Shown: in pieces, positions 17,344 to 27,000 of the stretch | How positions within the stretch are numbered: the stretch's first letter is position 1 | Layout: each line of letters begins with the position of its first letter | Assembly (NCBI GenBank): GCA_963788055.1 | Contig: CAWBFA010000002.1 | Location: forward strand, 1-64,000 | Reading direction: 5' to 3' | Source of the DNA: JACCTU01 sp963788055 | GTDB taxonomy: Bacteria; Actinomycetota; Thermoleophilia; Gaiellales; Gaiellaceae | Length of the DNA: 64,000 nt | Made by a program: the position numbers and the translations under genes | Notes under the pieces: model-generated | Databases searched by the model: none | Told to the model about the DNA's origin: nothing | The model's input: only the letters and a program-made list of their open reading frames with translations

Positions 17344-17975
17344 TTGTCCGTCGCTCGATGCAGTCGGGGGCGCTTCTTCATCGCGCTAGTCGCACTCACG
17401 GCCGCGGCGCTCGTATTCGTCAGCGGCAGCGGCGGTCGAGGAACGTTGCGATCAGGCGCCTCGACGGCTCGCGGGTCAGGTTCGTGGCCGCGCGCAACCC
17501 CGTGTCGTACCTGGGTCCGGCCTGGTCGCCGCGCGGAAACGAGATCGCATTCCACGTCGCGGTGCCCCGCAGCGGCTTGTGGATCTACGTCGGGCGCGCC
17601 GACGGGACGAAGCGCCGCCGCCTCGCCCGGGGCAACCGGCCCGCGTGGGCGCCGAGCGGCGATCGGCTTGCGTTCCTCGGTCGCGCCAACGGGCTCGAGT
17701 ACACGCTGCTCACGATGTCGAGGACCGGCGGGCAGAAGCGGGTCCACACGCCCCCCGCTGTCTCAGTGGAGGGGGTTGCGTGGAGCCCCGACGGGCGAAC
17801 GCTCGCCTTCGTCTCGAGGCACCGCCGCTCAGGGCCGCTCGAGCTTCGCACGATGACCGCGGACGGTCGCCGAACGCGTGTCGTGGCGCAGCTGCGCACG
17901 GACAGACGGCTGTGGGCGGGGCCGCTGTGGAGCCCTGACGGCAGACGGCTCGTTGTGGCGGTGGAACTGCCGTGA
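17344..17975 (+). pseudogene. Secreted PD40/TolB-like beta-propeller protein, frameshifted
   Basis: A GTG-started frame gives a signal peptide (RFFIALVALTAAALVFVSG). About 100 bases on, coding continues in another frame with PD40 repeats: YLGPAWSPRGNEIAFHV, NRPAWAPSGDRLAFLG, EGVAWSPDGRTLAFVS and AGPLWSPDGRRLVVAV. Each repeat (AWSPDGxxLAF) is one blade of a TolB-like propeller. The frame change lies near 17440. Only four blades are present, fewer than a closed propeller, and it ends soon after the last one. An indel error could explain the break. Confidence 0.6.
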
Positions 17976-18086
17976 GCAGGCCGCTGCGACGCTGATGCCG
18001 GCCGCGCGGTTGGCACGAATGCTTACGGGTCGGCCTTGGCTTGCTTACAGCCGCGGCGTAGGGTCAGCGGCAAGGAGGCGACGCCG

Positions 18087-19679
18087 ATGCGGTGTCTCGC
18101 TGCACTTTCGACGCTGGTCTTCGCTGTCGCGCTGACGCTGACGCTGCCCTGCGCGCTCGCTGCGAGCGGCGCCCCCTCGCACTGGCTGCCGCCGACCATC
18201 GGTTTGGCGCCAGACGGAAGCTCCGACGTCAGCGTCGCGGTCAGCGGCGATCTCGCGGTCGCGATCTGGGAGACGACTAGCGGACTGGAGACGAGCTCTC
18301 GTCAGGCGGGCGGCGGTTGGGAGCGACCGCTGAGGCTGATTGCTGGTGGGTTCTTCAGCCCGCAGTTGGCAATGGACGGGCACGGGAACGCGGTCGTGAC
18401 GATGAGCTCGTCCGAGAGCCCGACGAGCGGCTCGCGTGTCGTCACCTACCTGCGTTCGGCAGGCGCGGTGAGCTGGTCAGGCCCGACGCCGATCTCCTCT
18501 CCTTCCTGGGACCTCGGCCCGCAAGACCTCGCGCTGAACGAAGCCGGGGAGGGGGTCGTCGCCTGGCGTGCGGCTGACCGGCCCGAGGACTATTCGTCCG
18601 GGGTGATCCGGGCGTCGATCCGCACGCGCGAGGGAAGCTGGGAATCGCCGCTGAATCTCGGCTACGCCGGCTCGCAGATCGAGGAACCGAAGACGGCGGT
18701 CGACGGGCGAGGGAATGCGCTCGTCCTTTGGGCGCGGAACGGCCGCATGTTCGTTGCCTATCGCTCTGCAGGCGGCTGGCAGCCGACGACCAGCTTCGCG
18801 ACCGGCATCGGCTGGGGCAACTACGACGTCGTGATGAACAGACGCGGCGACGCGCTCGCGGTCTGGGGTGACCCAGACGGTCAGATGATCTCGGCCCGCC
18901 GTCCGGCCGCGACCGGCAGCTGGAGCTCACCGGTCCGCGTGCCAGTCACGTCGCCGTTGCAGGGGTTGGGTGCCTACTCCGGACTCTCGTTCGCACTCGA
19001 CGAGCAGGGGAACGCGCTCCTCGTCGAAGGGCGGGACGACGGGCAGGTCGAAGCGCTGACGCTGCGCTCCAGCGACGAACAATGGCAGGCGCCGGCGGTA
19101 CTCGGCACGAGCGGCGGCACGAGCGCCTGGTACGCGCACGACAACTGGTGCGTCCGTCCGCGGGTCGCGGTGGATGCGGCGGGCGGAACGCTCGTCGTCT
19201 GGGGTGGCAGCTCGCTGTATGCCGTCCGCCGTCCGGCCGGGTCGAACGGCTGGCAGAAGCCGGTCGTCGTCACGGCGGATCACGCCTGCTGGGGGCGGGC
19301 GGTCGCCGTCGATGAAGCGGGCGGCGGCGTCGTCCTGTTCAACAGTGGCGAGAACGCACGGCGGCTCGACGCGGCGATCCTCGATGTCACGCCGCCTTTG
19401 CTCGGCACGGTGCGCGTTCCGAAAACTGCGGTTGCAGGCAAGCGGGTTCGATTCTCGCTCGCCGCCCGCGATCGCTGGTCGCGTGTGGCCGCGGTGGAGT
19501 GGCGCTTCGGCGACGGCGCCCGCGCGCACGGACGCGGCCTCCGCTCCGGCGACACGGTCGCCGCGGCCGCAATGCACACTTACCGTCGTCCCGGCCGCTA
19601 TTCGCTCACCGTGATCGTGACCGACCAGGTCGGGAACGTGATGCGGCGCGCGTTGTCGGTCGTCGTCCGCGCGCGCTGA
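18087..19679 (+). CDS. Secreted PKD-domain protein
   Basis: 530 residues from the ATG at 18087, chosen for the AAGGAGG ribosome site 9 bases upstream. A signal peptide (LSTLVFAVALTLTLPCALAA) is followed by a long region of tandem beta-rich repeats of the kind xxxxDGxGNAxVxWxxxxG (for example AVDGRGNALVLWARNG and ALDEQGNALLVEG), probably a propeller of roughly 7 blades. The C-terminal ~85 residues form a PKD domain (VEWRFGDGARA ... HTYRRPGRYSLTVIVTDQVGN). It is likely an extracellular adhesin-like or binding protein; no catalytic motif is seen. Confidence 0.75.
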   Translation: MRCLAALSTLVFAVALTLTLPCALAASGAPSHWLPPTIGLAPDGSSDVSVAVSGDLAVAIWETTSGLETSSRQAGGGWERPLRLIAGGFFSPQLAMDGHGNAVVTMSSSESPTSGSRVVTYLRSAGAVSWSGPTPISSPSWDLGPQDLALNEAGEGVVAWRAADRPEDYSSGVIRASIRTREGSWESPLNLGYAGSQIEEPKTAVDGRGNALVLWARNGRMFVAYRSAGGWQPTTSFATGIGWGNYDVVMNRRGDALAVWGDPDGQMISARRPAATGSWSSPVRVPVTSPLQGLGAYSGLSFALDEQGNALLVEGRDDGQVEALTLRSSDEQWQAPAVLGTSGGTSAWYAHDNWCVRPRVAVDAAGGTLVVWGGSSLYAVRRPAGSNGWQKPVVVTADHACWGRAVAVDEAGGGVVLFNSGENARRLDAAILDVTPPLLGTVRVPKTAVAGKRVRFSLAARDRWSRVAAVEWRFGDGARAHGRGLRSGDTVAAAAMHTYRRPGRYSLTVIVTDQVGNVMRRALSVVVRAR

Positions 19680-20210
19680 GCCTGAACCGGCGGCTGCGTC
19701 GTCCATGACTTGCTCCTATGCGGCGCGCCGCGCGCCGTCCGTTCGCCACCCAAACGACCATGGATCGGGGCGCCATGTTTCCCATCGCGTCCCAGGCTTC
19801 GATGCGAAGCGGTACCTACCGTCTCGGGCGCGGCAGGTGTTCCAGGCCGTGCGGGTCAGGGCGGGTCAGCACGCCCTGCACGGGACCCACGCGCTCGCAG
19901 CACTCCGGGAAGGGTACCCCGGCCCCCAAGGGCGTGCCAGGACGGAGCACATCAGCTCGAGCTCTCGCGCGCTGGGCTATCGCCCCGACAACTCCGCCAA
20001 CAACCGCTCCCAGGAGCGCGTATGTGATCACGTACACGAGGAAGGCATCTCGCAGACACGGGGACGTGGACGAGGAGCTGCAGTCGTAGACGACGTACCG
20101 ATCTTCGGATGATCACGCGAAGCTTCGGACCGACCGTCCCGAGGCGTTGACCGTTGACTCACGCGCCCTTCTCCTCGAGAGTGACACGTTGTGGTCCGAG
20201 TGGAGGGACA
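19680..20210. other. Intergenic; possible tiny membrane peptide on the minus strand
   Basis: No convincing gene in 531 bases. On the minus strand a GTG at 20037 opens VYVITYALLGAVVGGVVGAI, a single Gly-zipper membrane helix, but the rest of that frame (to 19816) has no protein-like features. No RNA gene is recognised. Confidence 0.3.
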
Positions 20211-20546
20211 ATGGGTCTGCTCTTTGAAAGGTCGCTTCGGTATGACGATGTTCACGCACAGGTGCGAGACGCACTGAAGGCGTCTCCACCCAGTGATCCA
20301 GACGAACTCGAAGCACGCGCTAAGGCGATGGCCGCCGCCGTCACTGCAGGGCGAGATGTCACGTTCAACTGGCGCGGTTTCCTCGTGGCGGGCTCGGTGT
20401 TTCTTATCTTGCTCTTGGTCTCGATCTGGGTCGACTGGAAGAACCTCGTCGACGATCCGAGGGTGTACTCCGGCTTCGCAAGCACGGCGCTAGGGGCCGT
20501 TCTCGGCTACGTGACGGGCGAAGCCGTTGGAACGGCAACGAACTAG
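20211..20546 (+). CDS. Small membrane protein, unknown
   Basis: The 111-residue protein starts at ATG 20211 behind GGAGGG. An acidic helical cytoplasmic N-terminus (HAQVRDALKASPPSDPDELEARA) precedes two membrane helices (FLVAGSVFLILLLVSIWV, ~residues 68-85, and GFASTALGAVLGYVTGEAVG, ~92-111). The family is not recognised. It is followed by a 450-base gap and then the giant gene pair. Confidence 0.55.
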   Translation: MGLLFERSLRYDDVHAQVRDALKASPPSDPDELEARAKAMAAAVTAGRDVTFNWRGFLVAGSVFLILLLVSIWVDWKNLVDDPRVYSGFASTALGAVLGYVTGEAVGTATN

Positions 20547-20996
20547 TTGTCCGCAGCAGTCGCCAACCTGCGGAGCTGAGCAAACGGGTCGAAAGGCGGG
20601 ATGTGTCCGTTTTGTGTCCGCGCGCCGTCGTCCGTTGTGACAACGCACTCCTGAGGCGTCGCCAGGAAGCGCGACAGCCAGTGTTGTCGCATCTGCGAAC
20701 GTCGCCTCGCGGATGTTGACAAGATCGCGGAAACCCTCGTCGATCATCAGCGCGGTGCTCGCCGGACTGGCGCGGCGGCCGCTCGCTTGTGTCGTCCGCT
20801 CACGCCCATATACAGACAGACGCGCGACCTCCGGCGTGATAGGCCGAACCCGAGATCGCGCACGTTCTCGTCGTCGTCACCTAGAGCCTGGGTCTCGGAG
20901 CCCGTCGTTGGCGTGACGAGAGGCCGCAGGCGCGGCCAGGCGCGGTCGGCAGACGCTCACCGGCCCAGCCGCCGAGGGGCAACACGTGTTGTAGAG
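20547..20996. other. Intergenic upstream of the giant gene pair
   Basis: 450 bases without a supported gene. A minus-strand frame ending near 20560 begins IDEGFRDLVNIREATFADAT at about 20747 but has no known match. The promoter of the large operon should lie here; I could not identify its elements. Confidence 0.35.
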
Positions 20997-23900
20997 TTGC
21001 CCTCGAGTCGTTTCTCGCTTATCTGCCTCGTCACGACGGAGGCTCGGTTGGCCGAGACGCTGCGCCGGCACGTCGTCCGATCCCGCGACCTGCTCGTCCT
21101 CGAGCTTGCGTTCCACGGCCTGACGCCCGACGCGTCGGTCAAGGCGCTAGTCCGCGCGGGCGCCGCTGAGCCGCTGATCGTCGCCCACCTCCCGCCGCAG
21201 CACCTGGCCGAGGCGTCGTTCAAAGACGATCCCACATCTGACGCAGCGATCATCGCCGCCAGCATCAGCGCCGAGCCATCTCGGATCGCGTTCCGACTTC
21301 CGTCGACCGTTACCTCAGTTCCACTGGAGCTGGGTCCTCTACTGCAGCTGCTTCTGACGTGTGAATTGCGGGCCGTGGACGCGGCGCTCCCACGGTCGGA
21401 CGATCCGACCCCGCCCGGCTGTCTGATCGGGATCATCCCGTTCCTGGCTGGCCTGTTCGGAGGCCCGGCACCGGTCCTGCGACCACCGAACGACGACGAG
21501 ACCTCGCTTGAGTTCCCGTGGCGGCTGATCCTCTCGCCGCCGCGCGCGGCTGGATTCGTCCACCTCATCGACCCCTCCGAGAGCCCCGCAGGCCGCTCGG
21601 AGCTGTGGCATTCGCAGCTGGGCATCGGGCCCGGAGCGCTCGGGGAGTTGGACGCCCCGGACCGGTCCGTTCGAGCGGTCTGGGCCCGAACCGGCGATCG
21701 GACGAAGCCCTTCGATCCTGATGACCTCGCCCACATCGACGGGAGCACGACGACCGACGGTTTTCGCACCACGCTGTTCCCGGGCGAACGTCAGCAGATC
21801 GTCCATCTGTCGGCGAACTTCCGCGCTCGTCGCCAGTCGGGCAAGCCAGCGATCTACCCGCGTGCGGTTGCCGTTCGTCGGATGGCGCTAACGAGCCAGG
21901 GCGCCACGGTCGACCTTCGGGCGGAATGGTCGCCGCCAAGCCCGCTGTCGTTGCAGACGTGGAAGCACCGCTCGTCCGTCGGCCGGGACACCGTCGTCGT
22001 CACAGCGCACGTCGGCTACCTCTTCCCCTTCGGCCACCGGGCGCGATTCATCATCATCCGGGAGCGGAAGTTCGATCCTGACCCTCAGCATCCCTCGCAC
22101 GCGGCCTTCATCGGCGAGCGGTGCTTTGTCGAGACCCTCGAACCCGTCCGCACGTATGGCGTCGCGGACGCTCCAGAGGCGAAGCTCGGACGGCAGATGC
22201 CACTGCGGCTCGTCGAGGTGAAAACGCGGATCACGCCTGAAGTCGAGTGTCCCGCGGAGACGATCGACGTCATCCCAATCCTGCTGAAAGGTGGAGCACC
22301 GTTCCTGTTCGATCTGCATGGCGCCGATGCCGTCGTGGGCGGCAACCCGGCGGACATGCGGATGCCGCTTTGGTTTGTGCGCCAGGGCGCGGATCCGCAG
22401 CCGGCGATCGATGGCTTCTCCACCGCCGCGTGGCCAGTGGACGGGGACGGCACGGAGCCGGGAGGCGGCGTGCCGCTCGACATCGTCGGCACCCCGGGTT
22501 CGCCACCGGGTGACTCGACCTGGCGAGTCCGGAGCATCACGTGGTCGGCGGCGAGGACCGCACAGGGCTCGGGAACATCGCCGCCATCACCGTTCTACCC
22601 GATCGCGAAGTCCATCTCGCTCCGGATCCCTGCCGCCGAGGCGATCTCAGGCGGTAATGCCGGCACGAGCGTGACCTTCCATCAGCGATACGTGGATCAC
22701 GGGCTAGACCCCGGACAGAACCCAGGCGCGCTTGTTGCGGACATGTCCGCCAGCGCGATCGCGCTCGGGTTCGCCGGGAAAGGCGATCGAGCGGGGGGAC
22801 TCGTGCGGCCCGACCTCAGCTTGACCGGCCTGTCGCGGATCGTGGGTCCCGTCGGCGGCCCCGACCTCGATGCGATCGCGAACGGCAACTTCAACCCCTC
22901 GGACTTCTTCAAGGGCGGACCGGCTCCCAAGCTGTTCGGCGCCATCCCGCTGGACCGGGTTCTCCAGTCGATGACCCTGATGGATGGCGGCAAGCCGCGC
23001 GCGCCGAAGATCCAGATCGACGACGCCGACGGCTCCGCAATGCTGCGCTGGGAGCCACAGCTCCGGAAATACCCGGACGACAAGCCGATCTTCGTCACGA
23101 ATCCCGCCAGCCGGCTGACGCTCAGCGCTCGCACGCCAGCGTCGCCCGCCTCGACGGTTTCGGCGCACCTCGAATGCTCGCTCGAGTCGTTCTCGATCCA
23201 CCTCGTGCCGGACTTCGAGGCGATCGAGATCGATTTCGAACACGCCAGGTTCACCGTCGACGGCGCAAAGCCCGATGTGGATGTCCAGCTCAAGCAGGAC
23301 GGCGTCCGATTCGTGGGCGCGCTGTCATTCGTGGAGACCCTCCAGCGGATCATCCCGCTCGACGGATTCAGCGACCCGCCCACAGTGCGCGTGGATCCGA
23401 GAGGTGCGGAAGCAAGCTTCTCGCTCGGGATCCCCAGCCTGACGCTCGGGATCTTCAGCCTCGAGAACATCTCGTTCGGCGCCGGGTTCCTCATCCCGTT
23501 CGACGAACGGTCGATGAGCGTCGGCTTCAACTTCTGCAAGCGGAACGAGCCGTTCCTACTCACGGTGTCCGCGCTCGGCGGCGGTGGCTTCTTCCTCATC
23601 GAGGTCGACGCAGCCGGCGTCAAGCGGTTGGAGGCGTCGTTTGAGTTCGGCGCCAGCCTCTCGATGGACTTCGGCGTGGCGAGCGGCGGCGTGCACGTCA
23701 TGGCCGGCCTCTACTTCGCCTACGAGTCCGCGAAGGGTGCCGCGCTCACCGGCTACCTCCGGGTCGGCGGCAATGTCGAGGCGCTCGGCATCCTGACCGT
23801 TTCGATCGAGCTCTATCTCGGGCTGGCGTACGAGTTCTCATCTGGGAAGGCCGTGGGGCGAGCGACGCTGACCATCGAAGTCGAGGTCTTCCTGTTCTCG

Positions 23901-24074
23901 GCGTCGGTCGAAATCAGTTGCGAGCGGAAGTTCGCAGGCTCGAAGGGTGACCCGACGCTGCGACAGGTCATGGAGCCCTACGCGGCGGGCGAAGCCGGAG
24001 TCGGGCCTTCGGGCTACCAGATCCCAGCCGGCGAGTGGCCATTCGCGACGTACTGGGACGCCTATGCCGCCTGA
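20997..24074 (+). CDS. Giant unknown protein A (about 1025 residues)
   Basis: The start is taken as TTG 20997 (LPSSRFSLICLVTTEARLAE); the frame is open from 20787, but the first 70 codons are Arg-rich and not protein-like. No signal peptide is evident. The body is beta-rich. The last ~250 residues have alternating hydrophobic/polar strands with many glycines (SALGGGGFFLIEVDAAG, FEFGASLSMDFGVASGGVHV, LTGYLRVGGNVEALGILTVS, ELYLGLAYEFSSG, LTIEVEVFLFSASVEI). These look like a repetitive beta-solenoid or barrel-like sheet. I do not recognise a family; a DUF6603-like relation is possible but unverified. The stop overlaps the start of giant protein B by 11 bases, so the two are translated together and probably act together. 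Confidence 0.7.
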   Translation: MPSSRFSLICLVTTEARLAETLRRHVVRSRDLLVLELAFHGLTPDASVKALVRAGAAEPLIVAHLPPQHLAEASFKDDPTSDAAIIAASISAEPSRIAFRLPSTVTSVPLELGPLLQLLLTCELRAVDAALPRSDDPTPPGCLIGIIPFLAGLFGGPAPVLRPPNDDETSLEFPWRLILSPPRAAGFVHLIDPSESPAGRSELWHSQLGIGPGALGELDAPDRSVRAVWARTGDRTKPFDPDDLAHIDGSTTTDGFRTTLFPGERQQIVHLSANFRARRQSGKPAIYPRAVAVRRMALTSQGATVDLRAEWSPPSPLSLQTWKHRSSVGRDTVVVTAHVGYLFPFGHRARFIIIRERKFDPDPQHPSHAAFIGERCFVETLEPVRTYGVADAPEAKLGRQMPLRLVEVKTRITPEVECPAETIDVIPILLKGGAPFLFDLHGADAVVGGNPADMRMPLWFVRQGADPQPAIDGFSTAAWPVDGDGTEPGGGVPLDIVGTPGSPPGDSTWRVRSITWSAARTAQGSGTSPPSPFYPIAKSISLRIPAAEAISGGNAGTSVTFHQRYVDHGLDPGQNPGALVADMSASAIALGFAGKGDRAGGLVRPDLSLTGLSRIVGPVGGPDLDAIANGNFNPSDFFKGGPAPKLFGAIPLDRVLQSMTLMDGGKPRAPKIQIDDADGSAMLRWEPQLRKYPDDKPIFVTNPASRLTLSARTPASPASTVSAHLECSLESFSIHLVPDFEAIEIDFEHARFTVDGAKPDVDVQLKQDGVRFVGALSFVETLQRIIPLDGFSDPPTVRVDPRGAEASFSLGIPSLTLGIFSLENISFGAGFLIPFDERSMSVGFNFCKRNEPFLLTVSALGGGGFFLIEVDAAGVKRLEASFEFGASLSMDFGVASGGVHVMAGLYFAYESAKGAALTGYLRVGGNVEALGILTVSIELYLGLAYEFSSGKAVGRATLTIEVEVFLFSASVEISCERKFAGSKGDPTLRQVMEPYAAGEAGVGPSGYQIPAGEWPFATYWDAYAA

Positions 24075-27000
24075 TTTCCGAATCCTGTGGACCGCACTCC
24101 CTCGTGCGGTCGACGGCGCGGACCTGATCGTCGATGCCTTCGTCTCGCCGCGACTAGGCGTCGGCGCGACATCAGGTTCCACGTTCACGCTCGCCGACTT
24201 TCCCGAGCTCGCCGATTGGCCCACCCAGGTCGCGGATCACCTGACGTTCGAGGTCGATCTCGGCGAGGGAGCGCCGATTGCAGCCACGCGCGTGCCGCTG
24301 ACCCCCGCCGAGAGCGATGTCGATCTGGACGCGGCCACTTGGGCCGACCTCCTGCCGGCGACCACGCCGGTGACCGCCTGGTCGCTCAGGAGCATCACGC
24401 TCCGGCCGTTCTACTCCTACCCGGCAGACCAGGTGGCGGAATACCTGCGAGCGACATACCAGAAGCACGGTGCCGGCCCTGACCCGGCTACCGATGATGA
24501 GCTGGGCGACATCGTCGCAGATGCCGGTGATCTGATCGACACGCGGCCCGAGGTCGAACGCGCCGACCCGGCGTCGAAGACCGCCGGCGGTGAGGTCACC
24601 GGCGGCGGACCGCCTCCCGGGAAGCCCGGCTGTGCTTCGGGCTGTCTGCTCGCGCCCGTCGCCTGGATCGTGTGGCTGCTGAGATTCCTCTGGCGCCAGT
24701 TCGTCGGTGGACCTGATCCCGGCCCTGCCCCCGGGCCATCGACATCGTCACCACCGCCGATCTCGGAGACACCGATCGTCGTGACATACACCACGACGCC
24801 TAGGCCACCGGCACCCGTGCCGCCGTCGATCGCCGCCATCGAAGCCTATGTCGCCGCGAACGGTGTGACACCACCGGCTGGCTGGGTACCTTCGGGCAGC
24901 GGTGGCGTAGCCGGCCCGAGCCCGCAAGCGATCGCGCTCGCAGCAGTCTGGCGCTTCTACCGAAGACGCGAAAGCGAGCCACCGAAGCTCGATCAACCTG
25001 ATATCACCAAGGTGCCGCCCCCGCTAGAACCACCGGACTGGGACGTCCATCAGCGCCTCGGCGCGCTGGGCGACTACCCACTGCTGCTGCGCCGCTTTGG
25101 GATCGTGATCCGGTTGCGCTTCACGGCGCCGGCCGCGTCGCCGACGACGATCCGAATCGTCCCGAAGTGGGATGGGGCGCCTAATCCCATTCGGGACCTG
25201 ACGCCGATGACCCACTGCGTGATCACGGGTGGAGCCTTCCTTGCCGCGACCCGCCCGGGTTCGGAGTACAAGGACGGAGCCCTTGATCTGGCCGGGGCAG
25301 CGGAGGGCCCGGCCAATGCGAGCGGCTTCCGTGCGCTGGTCGTCGACACCGATGGCGCCGCGTTGAAGCTCATCCACGCGGCCGCTTCGCTCGTCCGCTG
25401 GCGATGGATGCGCTCACGGTTCCTGGTCGAGGACCGGGCGCGGCGCGAAGGGCTCGCATCGTTGCGGACCGCGGGCATCGCCATCGCTCGCACTGGGCGG
25501 GCCGCTGCCCTGAAGAAGCACGCCGCTGCGCTCGAGGCCGCCGCCCCCGTCGCGAAGCAGCATGTGCCGGATGAGCTCTTCGCCGACGATCTGATCCGCG
25601 GCCTGCGTGTTGAGGTGCAGGATTCCGGAGCGCCGGACCCGACTGGCTGGCTAAGCCTTTGCCGGCGCCACGGGCGCTACTTCATCCTCGATGACGCAGG
25701 TGCCGTCATCCGCGAGTTCTCGCTGGATGACGAAGGCTATGTCAAGCGCTCGGGTGCGACGTCCGTTGACAGTGAGAATTCGCCGCTCTACGTCCACGAA
25801 ACGCTCTTCCGCTGGGATGGGTGGAGCTTGGTCACGCCACGTCCCGGACGGAAGATCAAGGCGGTGACCAGCACGCGGACCGAACCCGACGGGCGCGTGG
25901 TCCCCGTCCAGACCGAAGAGGTCGTTCCGCCGATCCCCGAGCCCGATCCGTCCTTCCACATTGCGACCGTGTTCCGCACCCCGACCGGGTCCTTGCCACG
26001 CCTGCGCCTCGGACGGACGTACCGCTTCCGAGTCCCGTGGGTCGATCTGGCCGGCGAGGCGGTCACCGAGCTGCCTGCGAACGCGCCGGTGTCGGCCGAT
26101 ATCGCCTACCGGCGGTTCGAACCCTTCGCGCCACCAGCGCTGCTCCCGCAGGTCCCTTACACCCCCGGAGAGTCGCTCGAGGTGCTGGTCGTGCGGTCAT
26201 CGTTCGACCAAGCCTCCGGACCGTACGTCCCGACGGTGCTCGAGCCCGCAGATGCGACGCAGGCATGGCGAGCGACGGCCACGCGTCACGTGTTCCCGGC
26301 GAAGGTCACCCAAGAGCAGGCCGAACAGCACGGTGAGCTGGACGGACATCCGCTCGATTGGCGGTGGCAGGCGAGCTTGCGCGCGGACAATACGCTCGAC
26401 GACCCCGCACTGGTCGACCTCAACGACGGCGTGACCGCGATCCCGTTCGGGAGCCCCGGCGGCGTCGAGATCGAGCCGTCGCAGGACGCGATCGACGGCA
26501 AGCGGGAGCGGTACGCGGTCAATGCAGCCGACGAGCCGCTGCCGACGCCGTACCTCCCGGACCCGTTCGCCCGGGCGGTCGCTTTCCGGCGGCTGCCTGG
26601 GGCCGATGCACTGCCGGCCGGGGCGGCGCTCGTCGCCGCGCCCTTGCCGGGCACCTCGGATCTCGTGTGTCACATCCCGTTCGGCGGTGACTGGCCAGCG
26701 CGCCCATCATTCCGGATTCGCGTCGCCGAGCGACCCGGCACTATAGATCCGGCGACTGGCGTCGAGACCTTTGTAAACGCCGACGATCCGCCGGCTTGGG
26801 ATCCGGTGGAACGCCTCCTGACTGTGTTCTTGGCGAAGGCCGAGGTGGTCGAGGTCCCGTTCTCCACCCGCGCCGAGACCGCTGATCGCGATCAGATGGG
26901 CCCCGTTCAGTGGCTGCGCGACGGTGGGCTCCCGAACGTGGAGACCCAGATGGAGCTGGGCTGCCACTGGCTCACTTCGCCGTCGCGGACACTCACCCTC